Of a DNA stretch of 64,000 bases, positions 16,545 to 27,604 are shown piece after piece. Numbering within the stretch: position 1 is the first letter of the stretch; each line of letters opens with the position of its first letter. The position numbers and the translations under genes are program-made. The stretch comes from Falsiroseomonas sp051859025 (lineage in GTDB: Bacteria > Pseudomonadota > Alphaproteobacteria > Acetobacterales > Acetobacteraceae), in the NCBI RefSeq assembly GCF_051859025.1, contig NZ_JBHYGL010000034.1, positions 1-64,000 on the forward strand, given 5' to 3'. The notes below the pieces were generated by a model that was given only the letters and a program-made list of their open reading frames with translations, was not told the origin of the DNA and made no database searches.

Positions 16545-17453
16545 ATGCCGCTGGACTGGGACAAGCTGCGGGTCTTCCACGCCGTCGCCGAGGCCGGGTC
16601 CTTCACCCATGCCGGCGAGACGCTGAACCTCTCGCAATCCGCCGTCTCGCGCCAGATCCAGGCGCTGGAGGAGGCCCTGCAGGTCCCGCTGTTCCACCGG
16701 CATGCGCGGGGCCTGATCCTGACCGAACAGGGGGAGACCCTGAACCGCGCGGTGCGGGAGGTCTTCGCCAAGCTGGCGATGACCGAGGCGCTGCTGACGG
16801 AAAGCCGCGAACGGCCGACCGGGCGGCTGAAGGTCACGACCACGACGGGCTTCGGCAGCGTCTGGCTGGCCCCCCGGCTCCGCCGCTTCATGGCCATGCA
16901 CCCGGATGTGACGCTGACGGTGCTGCTGGATGACGCCGACCTCGACCTCGCGATGCGGGAAGCCGATGTCGCCATCCGCATGCACCCGCCGCGGCAGCCG
17001 GACCTGATCCAGCGGAACCTCGGCACCTTCGGCTGGCGGGTCTGCGGGGCGCCGGAATACCTGAAATCGGCGGGCATGCCGCAGCGGGCCGAGGATCTCG
17101 ATGCCCATCGCATGATCGTCTATGGCGACTATCGCCCGCCGGTGGAGAGCGTGAACTGGCTGAGCGAGGCAGGGCGCCGGCCGGGTTCGTCCCGCCGCGC
17201 GGTGCTGGAGATGAACTCCCTGCCCGGCATCCTGGCCGCGGTGCGCAGCGGTGTCGGCCTCGCCGCCCTGCCCGACTACATGGGTGAGGAGCTGGACGGC
17301 CTGGTGCATGTGCTGCCGGAGCTGAAGGCACCGCGGATCGAGGCGTATTTCGTCTATCCGGAGGAGCTGCGCCATTCCAAGCGCGTCGCGGTGTTCCGCG
17401 ACTTCCTGGTGGCGGAGCTGGCATCCCCGTCGCGGATCAACGGCGCGGCCTGA
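16545..17453 (+). CDS. LysR family transcriptional regulator
   Basis: 302 residues. The N-terminal winged HTH (LDWDKLRVFHAVAEAGSFTH, LNLSQSAVSRQIQALEEAL) is followed by a LysR substrate-binding domain (TGRLKVTTTTGFGSVWLAPR, SVNWL, SGVGLAALPDYM). The inducer is unknown. The ATG at 16545 places the helix at the usual distance; a TTG at 16527 would add six residues. It lies 179 bp after trxB, and the gap holds a short GGCGGCC/GGCCGCC hairpin just after trxB. No obvious target operon is adjacent; the neighbouring trxB is the best guess. Confidence 0.9.
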   Translation: MPLDWDKLRVFHAVAEAGSFTHAGETLNLSQSAVSRQIQALEEALQVPLFHRHARGLILTEQGETLNRAVREVFAKLAMTEALLTESRERPTGRLKVTTTTGFGSVWLAPRLRRFMAMHPDVTLTVLLDDADLDLAMREADVAIRMHPPRQPDLIQRNLGTFGWRVCGAPEYLKSAGMPQRAEDLDAHRMIVYGDYRPPVESVNWLSEAGRRPGSSRRAVLEMNSLPGILAAVRSGVGLAALPDYMGEELDGLVHVLPELKAPRIEAYFVYPEELRHSKRVAVFRDFLVAELASPSRINGAA

Positions 17454-17483
17454 GCCTTTCCATCGCGCGGGACAAGGCGGCGT

Positions 17484-17513
17484 GACTGAGAAAAATTCCG
17501 CGGACTGAGAAAA
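17484..17513 (+). repeat. direct repeat GACTGAGAAAA
   Basis: GACTGAGAAAA occurs at 17484-17494 and again at 17503-17513, a 19-bp period (about two helical turns), in an A/T-rich patch after the LysR gene and upstream of the candidate sRNA. This spacing suits a dimeric regulator bound on one face of the helix. A CATGCG/CGCATG hairpin follows at 17555-17571. Confidence 0.5.
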
Positions 17514-17670
17514 CTCACCGGTATTTTTCCAGTCGCGCAGGCCTCACGCTTACCCATGCGTTCAGCGCATGTCGGCTACCGCCAATTCATCAATCCTCCA
17601 TGCCGCACCGCAGCACTATGTTGTTGGTGTGCCGGCGGCGACGCTGGCTCAGGGTCACTCGGGACACTTT

Positions 17671-17751
17671 CCCGAACCCCTTCGTCTCCCAGACGTGAAG
17701 CCTCCCTGTTTGACTCGGCCGCTACCCCCTGGGGTTGGCGGCCTTTTTTTT
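17671..17751 (+). ncRNA. candidate trans-acting small RNA (MmgR/suhB, alpha-r8-like)
   Basis: A compact RNA-like block in a 371-bp gap without a protein gene. A hairpin CTTCGTCT-CCC-AGACGTGAAG (two-base bulge) is followed by an unpaired CCTCCCTGTTTGACTC and then by a strong intrinsic terminator. The terminator has GGCCGC (17717-17722) pairing with GCGGCC (17738-17743), a pairing inner part and a run of eight T (17744-17751). Hairpin, anti-Shine-Dalgarno CCTCCC, then terminator is the layout I recall for the alphaproteobacterial MmgR/suhB RNA family (Rfam suhB); the match is from memory. The 5' end is a guess. Such RNAs act with Hfq on ribosome-binding sites. The upstream LysR gene ends over 200 bp earlier, so the terminator does not simply belong to it. 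Confidence 0.6.
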
Positions 17752-17824
17752 GGTCCATCGCCCGGCTTGGTCCGGGCCCGTGCCGGGGATAGGCTTTCCT
17801 CAATCAATCACTGAGGAAGCCGCC

Positions 17825-18688
17825 ATGACCCCGCCCGATCGCCTGCGCGCCCTGCTGGCCAAGCCAGGCCTGCTCACCATGCCCGCGGTGTGGGACGGGA
17901 TTTCCGCGCGCCTCGCCTCGGAAGCGGGGTTCGAGACGGCCTTCCTCTCGGGCTCCTGCGTCGCGGCCAGCCGGCTCGGCGGCCCGGACCTCGACCTCAT
18001 CTCCTTCGGGGAGATGTTCGACAGCTTCACCATGGTCCGCAACGCCGCGCCGAAGACGCTGATCCTGGCCGATGGCGACCATGGCTACGGCAACGCGATG
18101 AACGTGCAGCGCACCGTGGCCGCCTATGGCCGTGCCGGCGCGGCGGCCGTGCTGATCGAGGACAAGGTGACACCTCGCGCCCTGACCGCCGCCGGCAAGC
18201 CCTGCATCCCGCGGGAGGAAGCGCGCATGAAGATCCGCGCCGCCGTCCAGGCCGCGAAGGAAAGCGGCATCCTGATCTGCGCCCGCACGGATTGCCGGCC
18301 GACGCGCGGCATCGACGAAGCCGTGGCGCGGATCGAGATGTATGTGGAGGAAGGCGCCGACATCCTCTTCCTCGACAGCCCGTCCGATGAGGTGGAGATC
18401 CGCCGCGCGGTGGAGGCTTCCAAGGGCCGGCCGCATTTCGCCGTGCTCTCGCCAGGCGGCACGCGCCTGATCCCGGACCGGGATTTGGCGGAACAGCTCG
18501 GCCTCAAGATCGGCACCTACCCCACCGCCATGCTCTCCCCGGCCATTGCCGGCATCCAGTCGGGCCTGGCTGCGCTGGAGGCCGGCAAGGCCGCGAGCGA
18601 GCTGGCGCTGCCGCCGGCGGTGCACCAGGCGACCCTGGGCTACGGCACCTATGACGAGGCCGCGAAGCCCTTCATCGTCCAGGAATAG
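17825..18688 (+). CDS. isocitrate lyase/PEP mutase superfamily protein
   Basis: 287 residues, TIM-barrel enzyme family that makes or breaks C-C or P-C bonds next to a carboxylate. The metal-binding segment ADGDHGYGNAMNVQRTV and VLIEDKVTPRALTAAG are visible. The loop that carries the catalytic cysteine in isocitrate and methylisocitrate lyases (K-R/K-C-G-H) reads VTPRALTA here, so a classical lyase reaction is unlikely; a decarboxylase or hydrolase of an oxo-acid is as plausible. The ATG at 17825 has GAGGAAG upstream. It begins about 70 bp after the sRNA terminator and overlaps the convergent gene that follows by 17 bp. Confidence 0.83.
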   Translation: MTPPDRLRALLAKPGLLTMPAVWDGISARLASEAGFETAFLSGSCVAASRLGGPDLDLISFGEMFDSFTMVRNAAPKTLILADGDHGYGNAMNVQRTVAAYGRAGAAAVLIEDKVTPRALTAAGKPCIPREEARMKIRAAVQAAKESGILICARTDCRPTRGIDEAVARIEMYVEEGADILFLDSPSDEVEIRRAVEASKGRPHFAVLSPGGTRLIPDRDLAEQLGLKIGTYPTAMLSPAIAGIQSGLAALEAGKAASELALPPAVHQATLGYGTYDEAAKPFIVQE

Positions 18689-19100
18689 GGTCCAGCAACG
18701 GCAGGGCGGGCGGCGGGGCATCCCGTCGCCTTGCCTGGCCACGCCGGGCGGCGGCGGCGCGCAGCCGCAGCAATTCATCCAGCATCCTGTCCATGGTTCG
18801 CCACAGCGGTTCATCGCCGCGGCGTTCCGCCATCACCAGGCGATGCGCGTCCAGCGTCACGTTCAGCGTGCCGCGCGTCGTCTCCGGCCGGGGCGATCGC
18901 ATCTGCACCAGCGCCTTCTCCACCTCCTCCAGCGCCACGCCGAAGCGGGCGGCGATGGCCGCGGGCTCCATCCCCTGCCGGCGGAGCGATCGCGCCCGCG
19001 TGGCGGCGGCGGGGTCGAGCGCGATGGCGGGGCGGAGCGCGGCGGTGCGGCGCGACATCTCCCCCGATCCTGATCCCGGCGGCTTTCCCCTGAACGACAT
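18672..19100 (-). CDS. hypothetical protein with HTH-like segment
   Basis: 142 residues, very Arg/Ala-rich. A possible helix-turn-helix lies at ARSLRRQGMEPAAIAARFGV around residues 37-56, followed by ALEEVEKALVQM. The tail is Pro-rich (RRDAPPPALPLLDPIPGR). I do not recognise the family. It follows the GT2 synthase gene after 56 bp on the same strand, so it could be the last gene of that exopolysaccharide operon. The start at 19100 (MSFRGKPPGSGSGEM) is the first ATG after the synthase; a second ATG (MSRRTAALRP) is 14 codons inside. Regulator function is only inferred from the HTH-like stretch. Confidence 0.6.
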   Translation of the reverse strand: MSFRGKPPGSGSGEMSRRTAALRPAIALDPAAATRARSLRRQGMEPAAIAARFGVALEEVEKALVQMRSPRPETTRGTLNVTLDAHRLVMAERRGDEPLWRTMDRMLDELLRLRAAAARRGQARRRDAPPPALPLLDPIPGR

Positions 19101-19156
19101 GACAGGCCTCACGCGGTGTTGCGGAGGAAGACGCGGCGGCAGGCCGCCGGGTTCCC

Positions 19157-21157
19157 TCAGGACCCGCGCCGGATCGCCTTCTGCCCATCGGGGTCGCGTA
19201 CCCGCCGCCACAGCCCGCCCAGCGCCACGCCGAGCCGTCCGGCGCGGGCCACGTTGTCGGGGGCGCGGGAGAAGAGCAGCGCGATGATCCGGCGCCGCAC
19301 CACGGGATCGACCCGCCATGCGATGCCGACGATTCCGGGCGCACCCAGGCGCACCACCTCCGCCCGCACCGCCCCCACCTCCGGCAGCACCAGATCCAGC
19401 ATGGTGCCGATGGCGGGGGTGCGGGCGGGGTCTACAAGGCGCAGCCGCGCGCCGCTGACGGAACAATCCTCCACCACCATTCCCGGCAGGCGCCAGAAGA
19501 CGTCGAAGCGTTCCTCCCCCCGCGGCCGCGGCAATTCGCAGGAGACGAGCAGGCAGACCAGCGCCAGCACGATGGCGATGGAGGCCCAGACGATGTTCAT
19601 CACATCCTCCGCCGCCACCTCCACCGGGTTGTCAGGGCCCATCAGGGACCAGGCGATGCCCCCGAGATTGGCGGCGAGGATGCCGCCGAAGCCGATCGCG
19701 AAGCCGCGGTTGAAGGTCATGGCCGTGCGGGACCTTCCCTTGGCCGTGACCTTGAAGGGCCGGCCGAAGGGGCGCAGCGCGGCGGCCACCAGGGACATCG
19801 TCACCGGCAGCGCGGCCACGGCGTGGGAGACCTCCGTGAACAGGGGCAGCGAACGGCCGCCGGAAATCCAGGCGCTATGGACCCAGAAGCAGGCCAGCGC
19901 CGGCACCCCGTAGGTCACGAAGTCCACATGGTCCGCCTGGAAGGCCGGCACGCCGAAGACCCAGTAGATGGCGGGGCCGATCAGCAGCAGCAGCAGGAAG
20001 GGCTTGGACAGCCAGTGCAGCATGCCGTGCAGGTAATGCAGCCGCTGGCCCAGCGTATAGCCGCGCCCGAAGAAGGGCCCATCCCGCAGCAGCGCCACCT
20101 GGATGGTGCCGAGGCACCATCGCGCGCGCTGGGTGCAGTATTCCGCCATGTCCTCCGCCGACAGGCCGATCGACAGGCGTTCGTTCAGCCAGCGCGTCTC
20201 GAAACCCCGGCGCAGCAGCGAATAGGTCAGGTAGATGTCCTCGCTGACCGCGCCTTCGGGAAAGCCGCCCATGAGGTCGAGCAGGTCGCGCCGCACGATG
20301 AAGCCGGTGCCGACGCAGAAGGCGCAGCCCCAGGCATCCTTCGCGGGCTGGAACAGGTCGAAGAACACCCGCTGGTCATCCACCCAGGACCCGGCGATGC
20401 CGAGGTTGTGCTGGATGGGATCGGGGTTGAAGTAGAATTGCGGCGTCTGCACCACGCCCACCTTGGGGTCGAGGAACAGCCCCACCATGCGCTTCAGCAT
20501 CTGCCGCTGCGGCGCGAAATCCGCGTCCAGCACCAGGATCAGCGGCGCCTTCGTCATCGCCGCGGTCTGCCGGTAGCCGCTGTTGAGGTTGCCGGCCTTG
20601 GCGCCCTTGTTGTCCGGCCTGGTCAAATAGCGGGCGCCGACTTCATCGCAGTAGTCGCGCAGCCAGGCGCGGCGCGTATCGTCCAGCACCCAGACCGTGA
20701 AGCGGTCCGGCGGGTAGTCGAGTGCGAGGGCGGAGACGATCGCCTTCTCCAGCACCTCCAGCTTCTCGTTGTAGGTGCAGATGAAGATGTCGACGGCGGG
20801 CCAGTCGCCGCGCGCTTCCAGCAGCGCCTCCGCCGCATCGGCCCGCGCGCGCACACGTTCGGCCGAGCAGCGCGTCATGATCATCGCGGCGCCCAGCGTG
20901 TAGGCGATGGAGATGGTCTCGAAGACCAGGAAGAAGCGCGCCCAGAGCGGTTCGAAGGCGATGTCGAAGGACGGCAGCGTCTGGGTGATGCGCCAATGCA
21001 GGTAGATCAGGATGGGCAGCATGGCGCAGCCCGTGAACAGCACGCGGTCGAAGGCACGGGCGCGGTCCAGCAGCAGCGCCAGCAGCAGCGCCGCCAGGGC
21101 GAAACCCGCCCCCCAGGACAGGGCCGCCTGCAGGTCCCAGGGCGCGCCCCCGATCAA
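19157..21157 (-). CDS. GT2 polysaccharide synthase with C-terminal PilZ domain (BcsA-like)
   Basis: Inner-membrane processive beta-glycan synthase of 666 residues with N-terminal and mid membrane helices. Catalytic signatures of family GT2 are all present: Asp159-160 in VWVLDDTRR, DAD at 211-213, SED at 305-307 and QRARW at 343-347. The C-terminal PilZ domain has the c-di-GMP motif RGEER (546-550) and DCSVSG (564-569), so activation by c-di-GMP is likely. It is shorter than typical BcsA and lacks a neighbouring bcsB/bcsC/bcsZ, so cellulose is not assured; a mixed-linkage or other beta-glucan (BgsA-type system) is a good alternative. TTG start at 21157 overlaps the stop of the membrane-fusion gene. 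Confidence 0.9.
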   Translation of the reverse strand: MIGGAPWDLQAALSWGAGFALAALLLALLLDRARAFDRVLFTGCAMLPILIYLHWRITQTLPSFDIAFEPLWARFFLVFETISIAYTLGAAMIMTRCSAERVRARADAAEALLEARGDWPAVDIFICTYNEKLEVLEKAIVSALALDYPPDRFTVWVLDDTRRAWLRDYCDEVGARYLTRPDNKGAKAGNLNSGYRQTAAMTKAPLILVLDADFAPQRQMLKRMVGLFLDPKVGVVQTPQFYFNPDPIQHNLGIAGSWVDDQRVFFDLFQPAKDAWGCAFCVGTGFIVRRDLLDLMGGFPEGAVSEDIYLTYSLLRRGFETRWLNERLSIGLSAEDMAEYCTQRARWCLGTIQVALLRDGPFFGRGYTLGQRLHYLHGMLHWLSKPFLLLLLIGPAIYWVFGVPAFQADHVDFVTYGVPALACFWVHSAWISGGRSLPLFTEVSHAVAALPVTMSLVAAALRPFGRPFKVTAKGRSRTAMTFNRGFAIGFGGILAANLGGIAWSLMGPDNPVEVAAEDVMNIVWASIAIVLALVCLLVSCELPRPRGEERFDVFWRLPGMVVEDCSVSGARLRLVDPARTPAIGTMLDLVLPEVGAVRAEVVRLGAPGIVGIAWRVDPVVRRRIIALLFSRAPDNVARAGRLGVALGGLWRRVRDPDGQKAIRRGS

Positions 21158-22911
21158 CGCGTCGTCGCATCCTGCATGGGGGATGCTTCCGCGCGGCCGA
21201 AGATCGTCACGACCAGCCCGCGCGTCCAGCGCCAGGCGGTGGTGGTGACGTCGCCGAAGAAGTTGCCATCCACCTCCACGCTCACCCAGCGGCCGATGTC
21301 GCAGGGGACGGAGGGCGCGAGCCGGCTTTCATAGCCGCGCGACCAGCGGCGGGGGGATCGTTCGTCGAATTCGACCAGCACATACATCTCCCGCCGCTCC
21401 ATCGGCGGGAAGGGCACGGCGTAGCCGGTATCGACGCGGTCCGTGGTGCGCGGCAGCACCTGCACCACGACGCCGTGGCGCGTCTCCTCCCAGCCATCGG
21501 CCTCGATCCGCACGCGGGTGCCGAGGCCGAGGCGATGCGCCTGGCGGACGGAGAAGATGGCGACGACGAAGGCGCGGCCGCATTCGACCGTGCCCGCGAT
21601 GGTGTCGCCCGCCGTCAGGCGCTGGCCGGGGCTGGCGAAGGCGCGCAGGATGTGGCCGCCATTGGTGGAGACCGCCTGCGCGGCGCGCTGCTGGTTGAAG
21701 CGCTCCTCCTCCACCCGCGTCTGCGCTTCCAGGCTGGCCAGGCTGCTGGCAAGCTGCTGGCGCTCAACCTTCATGCGGTTGATCTCGAGGATGGTGTCCC
21801 GCCGCCGTTCCACCAGCGCGCCGAGCGCGCCCTGCCCGTCGCCGACATAGCTGCCGGTCTCCACCGCGATATGCTCGGCCACGCGCCGCGCCAGCGTGGC
21901 CTCGGCGGCGATCAGTTCCTCCCGCGCGCCACGCTCCCGCATCTGGGCGATGCGGAAGACGGTTTCCGTGACCACGCCGCGTTCGAAGAGGATGCGCTGG
22001 CGGTTGGCGAGGGCCGATTGCTCCGCCGCAGCGGCGCCGGCGGCGGCGACCTTGGCGCGGGCCTCGCGTTCGCCTTCCTGGGCCATGCGCAGGGCATGGG
22101 CCCGGTGGGTGGAGAGCGCGGCTTCCAGCGTCACCACCCAGGATTCCGCGATGGCGAGGCGCTGTTCGAGGCCGGAGACCGCGACGCGCGTGCCGGCCGT
22201 CTGGTTCTGCAAGCCGATCAGCGTCGATCGGTCCAGGCGTTCGTTGCGCAGATGCGCCAGCACCTGGCCGGGGCCGACCGCTTCCCCGGGCTGCGCCAGC
22301 AGGCGGTCCAGTTCGCCATCGATCGGCGCCGTCACCAGGGCCACGGGCGCGTTGACGACCGCGCGGGTGGAGGTGTCGGACAGGATCGGCGGCAGCGTCG
22401 CCAGCAGCAGGCTGCCGGCCAGCAGAATGGCGCCGGAATAGGTGACGGCCCGCAGCGTGAAGGCCGGCCAATGCGCGCGCAGCTCCGCCAGGCTCGGCGG
22501 GTCCAGCCGGTGCAGCAGCGCTTCCGCCGCATCGCGCCAGGGGCGGGCATGGGCGGCGGGCGGTTCCGCGGGGGATGGGGCAGCGGGGGATGAGGCAGCG
22601 GCGTGCGGGGCGGCGTACGGCGCGGGGTCCGGCGGCGGCGGGGCGTCCCCGAAGCCGGGGGCCGCCGCTTCGGCCAGGAAGATGGGCTGGGGGGGTGCGG
22701 GGCTCGGCCGGGGGGCGATGGGTTCGTGGCGACGGGCGGCGAGGGGCGGGGCGGCGAAGGGCGGGGCGCCGTCCCGCGCGGCCGATTCCCAGGGAAAGCG
22801 CACGGGGGCGGGACGCGAGGGATCATGCCCCACCGCGGCATCACCCGTGGTCGAATTGCCTCCCGTGTCGGCGGCCCGCGCGGCCTTGCGCGGATTGCCC
22901 CACAACCACAT
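21154..22911 (-). CDS. HlyD-like membrane fusion protein (BgsB/Alg44-like partner of the synthase)
   Basis: About 585 residues. The N-terminal 130 residues are cytosolic, Ala/Pro-rich and probably disordered. One membrane helix (TYSGAILLAGSLLLATLPPI) is followed by a biotinyl-lipoyl-like half (VTAPIDGELDRLLAQPGEAV), a long coiled-coil hairpin (ERLDRSTLIGLQNQTAGTRV to LEAQTRVEEERFNQQRAAQ), the second lipoyl half (GGHILRAFASPGQRLTAGD) and a beta-barrel domain. Such proteins link an inner-membrane glycan synthase to the periplasm. It overlaps the downstream synthase by 4 bp. ATG 22911 is chosen; a GTG at 22977 is possible but lies against the terminator of ccmAB. Confidence 0.85.
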   Translation of the reverse strand: MWLWGNPRKAARAADTGGNSTTGDAAVGHDPSRPAPVRFPWESAARDGAPPFAAPPLAARRHEPIAPRPSPAPPQPIFLAEAAAPGFGDAPPPPDPAPYAAPHAAASSPAAPSPAEPPAAHARPWRDAAEALLHRLDPPSLAELRAHWPAFTLRAVTYSGAILLAGSLLLATLPPILSDTSTRAVVNAPVALVTAPIDGELDRLLAQPGEAVGPGQVLAHLRNERLDRSTLIGLQNQTAGTRVAVSGLEQRLAIAESWVVTLEAALSTHRAHALRMAQEGEREARAKVAAAGAAAAEQSALANRQRILFERGVVTETVFRIAQMRERGAREELIAAEATLARRVAEHIAVETGSYVGDGQGALGALVERRRDTILEINRMKVERQQLASSLASLEAQTRVEEERFNQQRAAQAVSTNGGHILRAFASPGQRLTAGDTIAGTVECGRAFVVAIFSVRQAHRLGLGTRVRIEADGWEETRHGVVVQVLPRTTDRVDTGYAVPFPPMERREMYVLVEFDERSPRRWSRGYESRLAPSVPCDIGRWVSVEVDGNFFGDVTTTAWRWTRGLVVTIFGRAEASPMQDATTR

Positions 22912-22977
22912 GCGGGGTTTGGCCCCCTTCTCCGCCCCGGGCCACCGTGCCGTCACGGTAGCTCTTCGGAGCAGCAC

Positions 22978-23014
22978 TAAAATTGAGACTCAGCCAATCG
23001 AATTGGCTCATCTC
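22978..23014 (-). terminator. intrinsic terminator after ccmAB
   Basis: Read on the minus strand, GAGA-TGAGCCAAT pairs with ATTGGCT-GAG-TCTC around a TCG loop (7-bp core stem with an outer GAGA/TCTC), followed by AATTTTAG. It lies about 65 bp after the ccmB stop and just before the membrane-fusion gene, so it separates ccmAB from the exopolysaccharide unit. The near-palindrome could also serve as an operator. Confidence 0.6.
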
Positions 23015-23075
23015 TTCGTTCTAAATTCACATTCCCGTCAAAACAAGCGATCTGCGGTTGCAGTGTCCAAGGGTT

Positions 23076-23735
23076 CTACTCGCCCCGCAACGCAGCCCCG
23101 GCCGCCAGCGGCGCCAAGGGGGCGGCCAGTGCCAGCAGGGCGCCGAGCAGCAGCAGGTAGGGGCGCGCGGCCATGTCCGCGGCCGCGGCCTCGATGGCGG
23201 CGGCGCCGAAGATGACGGCGGGGATGGACAGCGGCAGGACGAGGAGCGGCAGCAGCACGCCCCCACGGCGGGCACCCAGTGTCAGCGCCGCCCCCGCCGT
23301 GCCGAACAGGGACAGGATGGCGGTGGCCAGGCCCAGCGCCACCATGGCCGTGCCCCAGGCCTCCACCGGCAGGTTCAGCATGGCCGCGGCCACGGGCGTC
23401 GCCGCCAGCAGGGGCAGGCCGGTCACCACCCAATGCCCGGCCGCCTTGGCCGCGGCCAGCAGCGCCGGCGGCAGGCCGGACAGCAGCAGCTGGTCGAGCG
23501 ACCCGTCTTCGGCCTCCGCCGCGAAAAGCCGGTCCAGCGGCAGCAGCGCGGCCAGCAGCGCGGCCGCCAGCAGGGCGCCGGGGGCGATGCGGGCCAGGAT
23601 CTGGGGCTCCGGCCCGATGCCGAAGGGGAACAGGGCGCAGACCAGGACGAAGAACAGCACCGCCGCCAGCGCATCCCCGGGGTGGCGGAGTGCCAGCCGC
23701 ACCTCCCGCCCCAGCACCGCCATGAAGCCCTTCAC
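23076..23735 (-). CDS. ccmB: haem exporter permease CcmB
   Basis: 219 residues with six hydrophobic segments and the family start FMAVLGREVRLALRHPGDAL, then FFVLVCALFPFGIGPEPQIL. With CcmA it forms the ABC transporter needed to load haem onto CcmE during system I cytochrome c maturation. GTG start at 23735 overlaps the ccmA stop (GTGA), with an ATG four codons inside as alternative. The rest of the ccm genes are not in this window. Confidence 0.94.
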   Translation of the reverse strand: MKGFMAVLGREVRLALRHPGDALAAVLFFVLVCALFPFGIGPEPQILARIAPGALLAAALLAALLPLDRLFAAEAEDGSLDQLLLSGLPPALLAAAKAAGHWVVTGLPLLAATPVAAAMLNLPVEAWGTAMVALGLATAILSLFGTAGAALTLGARRGGVLLPLLVLPLSIPAVIFGAAAIEAAAADMAARPYLLLLGALLALAAPLAPLAAGAALRGE

Positions 23736-24322
23736 AGCCGCAGCTCCAGCGCGCCGGGAAGTGGCAGCGGCAGGTGGGTCGCGGCCAGCACGGCGCCGCC
23801 CGCCGCGCGATGCGCCGCCAGCAGCAGGCCCAGCCTTTCGACGGAGGCGGCATCCAGCCCGACCGTGGGTTCATCGAGCAGCCAGAGCGGCGCCGGCGCC
23901 AGCGCGAGCCTTGCGAGCGCCAGGCGCCGCTTCTGGCCGGAGGACAGCACCCGCGCCGGCAGTTCCGCCAGCTCCGCCAGACCGACGGCGTCCAGCGCCG
24001 CCTCCACATCGCCGCCCCAGAGCCGGGCATAGAAGGAGAGGTTCTCCCGCGCGCTGAGGGAGGGTTTCAGCGCGTCCTGGTGGCTGAGGTAGCGGAGCCT
24101 GGCGGCATGGGCGACGCGATCCGCCAGCGCATCGGCGCCCTGCCACAGCAACTCGCCCTCCGCGAGAGGCACGAGGCCCGCAAGCAACCGGAGGAGGGAT
24201 GATTTGCCCGCGCCATTGGAACCCACCAACAGCAGCGCCCCGCCGGGCGGCAAGGTGAAGGACAGGCCGGCGAAGACCGCGCGTTCGCCCCGCCAGCAGG
24301 CGAGGTCCCGACCTTCCAGCAT
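23732..24322 (-). CDS. ccmA: haem exporter ATP-binding protein CcmA
   Basis: 196-residue ABC ATPase. Walker A is GSNGAGKSS, the signature is LSSGQKRR (a CcmA-typical variant of LSGGQ), and Walker B with the following loop is LWLLDEPTVGLD. It powers CcmB in cytochrome c biogenesis. ATG 24322 follows a GGGGGG run; a TTG at 24334 is possible. It is divergent from acnA across 181 bp, and the two may share regulatory sequence. Confidence 0.94.
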   Translation of the reverse strand: MLEGRDLACWRGERAVFAGLSFTLPPGGALLLVGSNGAGKSSLLRLLAGLVPLAEGELLWQGADALADRVAHAARLRYLSHQDALKPSLSARENLSFYARLWGGDVEAALDAVGLAELAELPARVLSSGQKRRLALARLALAPAPLWLLDEPTVGLDAASVERLGLLLAAHRAAGGAVLAATHLPLPLPGALELRL

Positions 24323-24503
24323 GCACCCCCCCAAATGCCCCCGGGGATACGCCGCACCGGATGGACCGGCCCCCTTCCCTGTGGTTTAAGCCGGATGCTG
24401 CGGTCGCGAAAGCGCCGCGGGCGAAACCGCGCCTGGGTCGGCGGAAGGCGCCCCGCTTCCGGGGTCGCACCGGTCCCGGTGCCACGACGGGGATAACCGG
24501 ACC

Positions 24504-27200
<2,697 letters not shown>

Positions 27201-27226
27201 GCCACCCTTCACCGATGGGCTGGAAG

Positions 27227-27258
27227 GGGGCGCGGTCCGCAAGGGCCGCGCCCCTTTC
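27227..27258 (+). terminator. terminator after acnA
   Basis: GGGGCGCGGTCC pairs with GGGCCGCGCCCC around a GCAA tetraloop, followed by TTT, 27 bp after the acnA stop. The T-tract is short but the stem is very stable. Confidence 0.8.
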
Positions 27259-27334
27259 GCGTCCGGGGCAGGCCGCCCATTTGCGTTGACACCGCCGGCC
27301 CGGCTTCGGGACAGTGGCGCAGGAGGAGGGCGCG

Positions 27335-27604
27335 ATGCCGAGCCTGACCGTGGAGCTGACCGAACCCCTGGCCCGCTTCGTCGAGGAAGCGGTGGCGCGG
27401 GGCGAATACGCCGATGCCGGCGAAGCGCTGCGCGATGCCCTCTTCGTCCTGCGCCAGGAGAACCAGGTGCATGGCGAGAAGCTGGCGATCCTGCGCCGGG
27501 AAGTCCGGCGCGGCGCCATCGAGGCCGATGCGGGGCGGTTCTCCGACCTCACGGTCCAGGACATCGCCCGGCAGGTCCGCGCGGAAGCCGAACGCATCGC
27601 GTGA
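27335..27604 (+). CDS. ParD-like antitoxin (type II toxin-antitoxin)
   Basis: 89 residues starting MPSLTVELTEPLARFVEEAV, with the ribbon-helix-helix N-terminus of ParD/CopG antitoxins and the family-typical GEYADAGEALRDALFVLRQE. The acidic and basic C-terminal helix (DLTVQDIARQVRAEAERIA) would wrap the toxin. A very strong AGGAGGAGGG lies 4 bases before the ATG. Its stop overlaps the GTG of the toxin frame (GTGA), the usual coupling in these modules. It should bind DNA near 27300-27334 and repress its own operon. The toxin partner is apparently broken. Confidence 0.85.
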   Translation: MPSLTVELTEPLARFVEEAVARGEYADAGEALRDALFVLRQENQVHGEKLAILRREVRRGAIEADAGRFSDLTVQDIARQVRAEAERIA

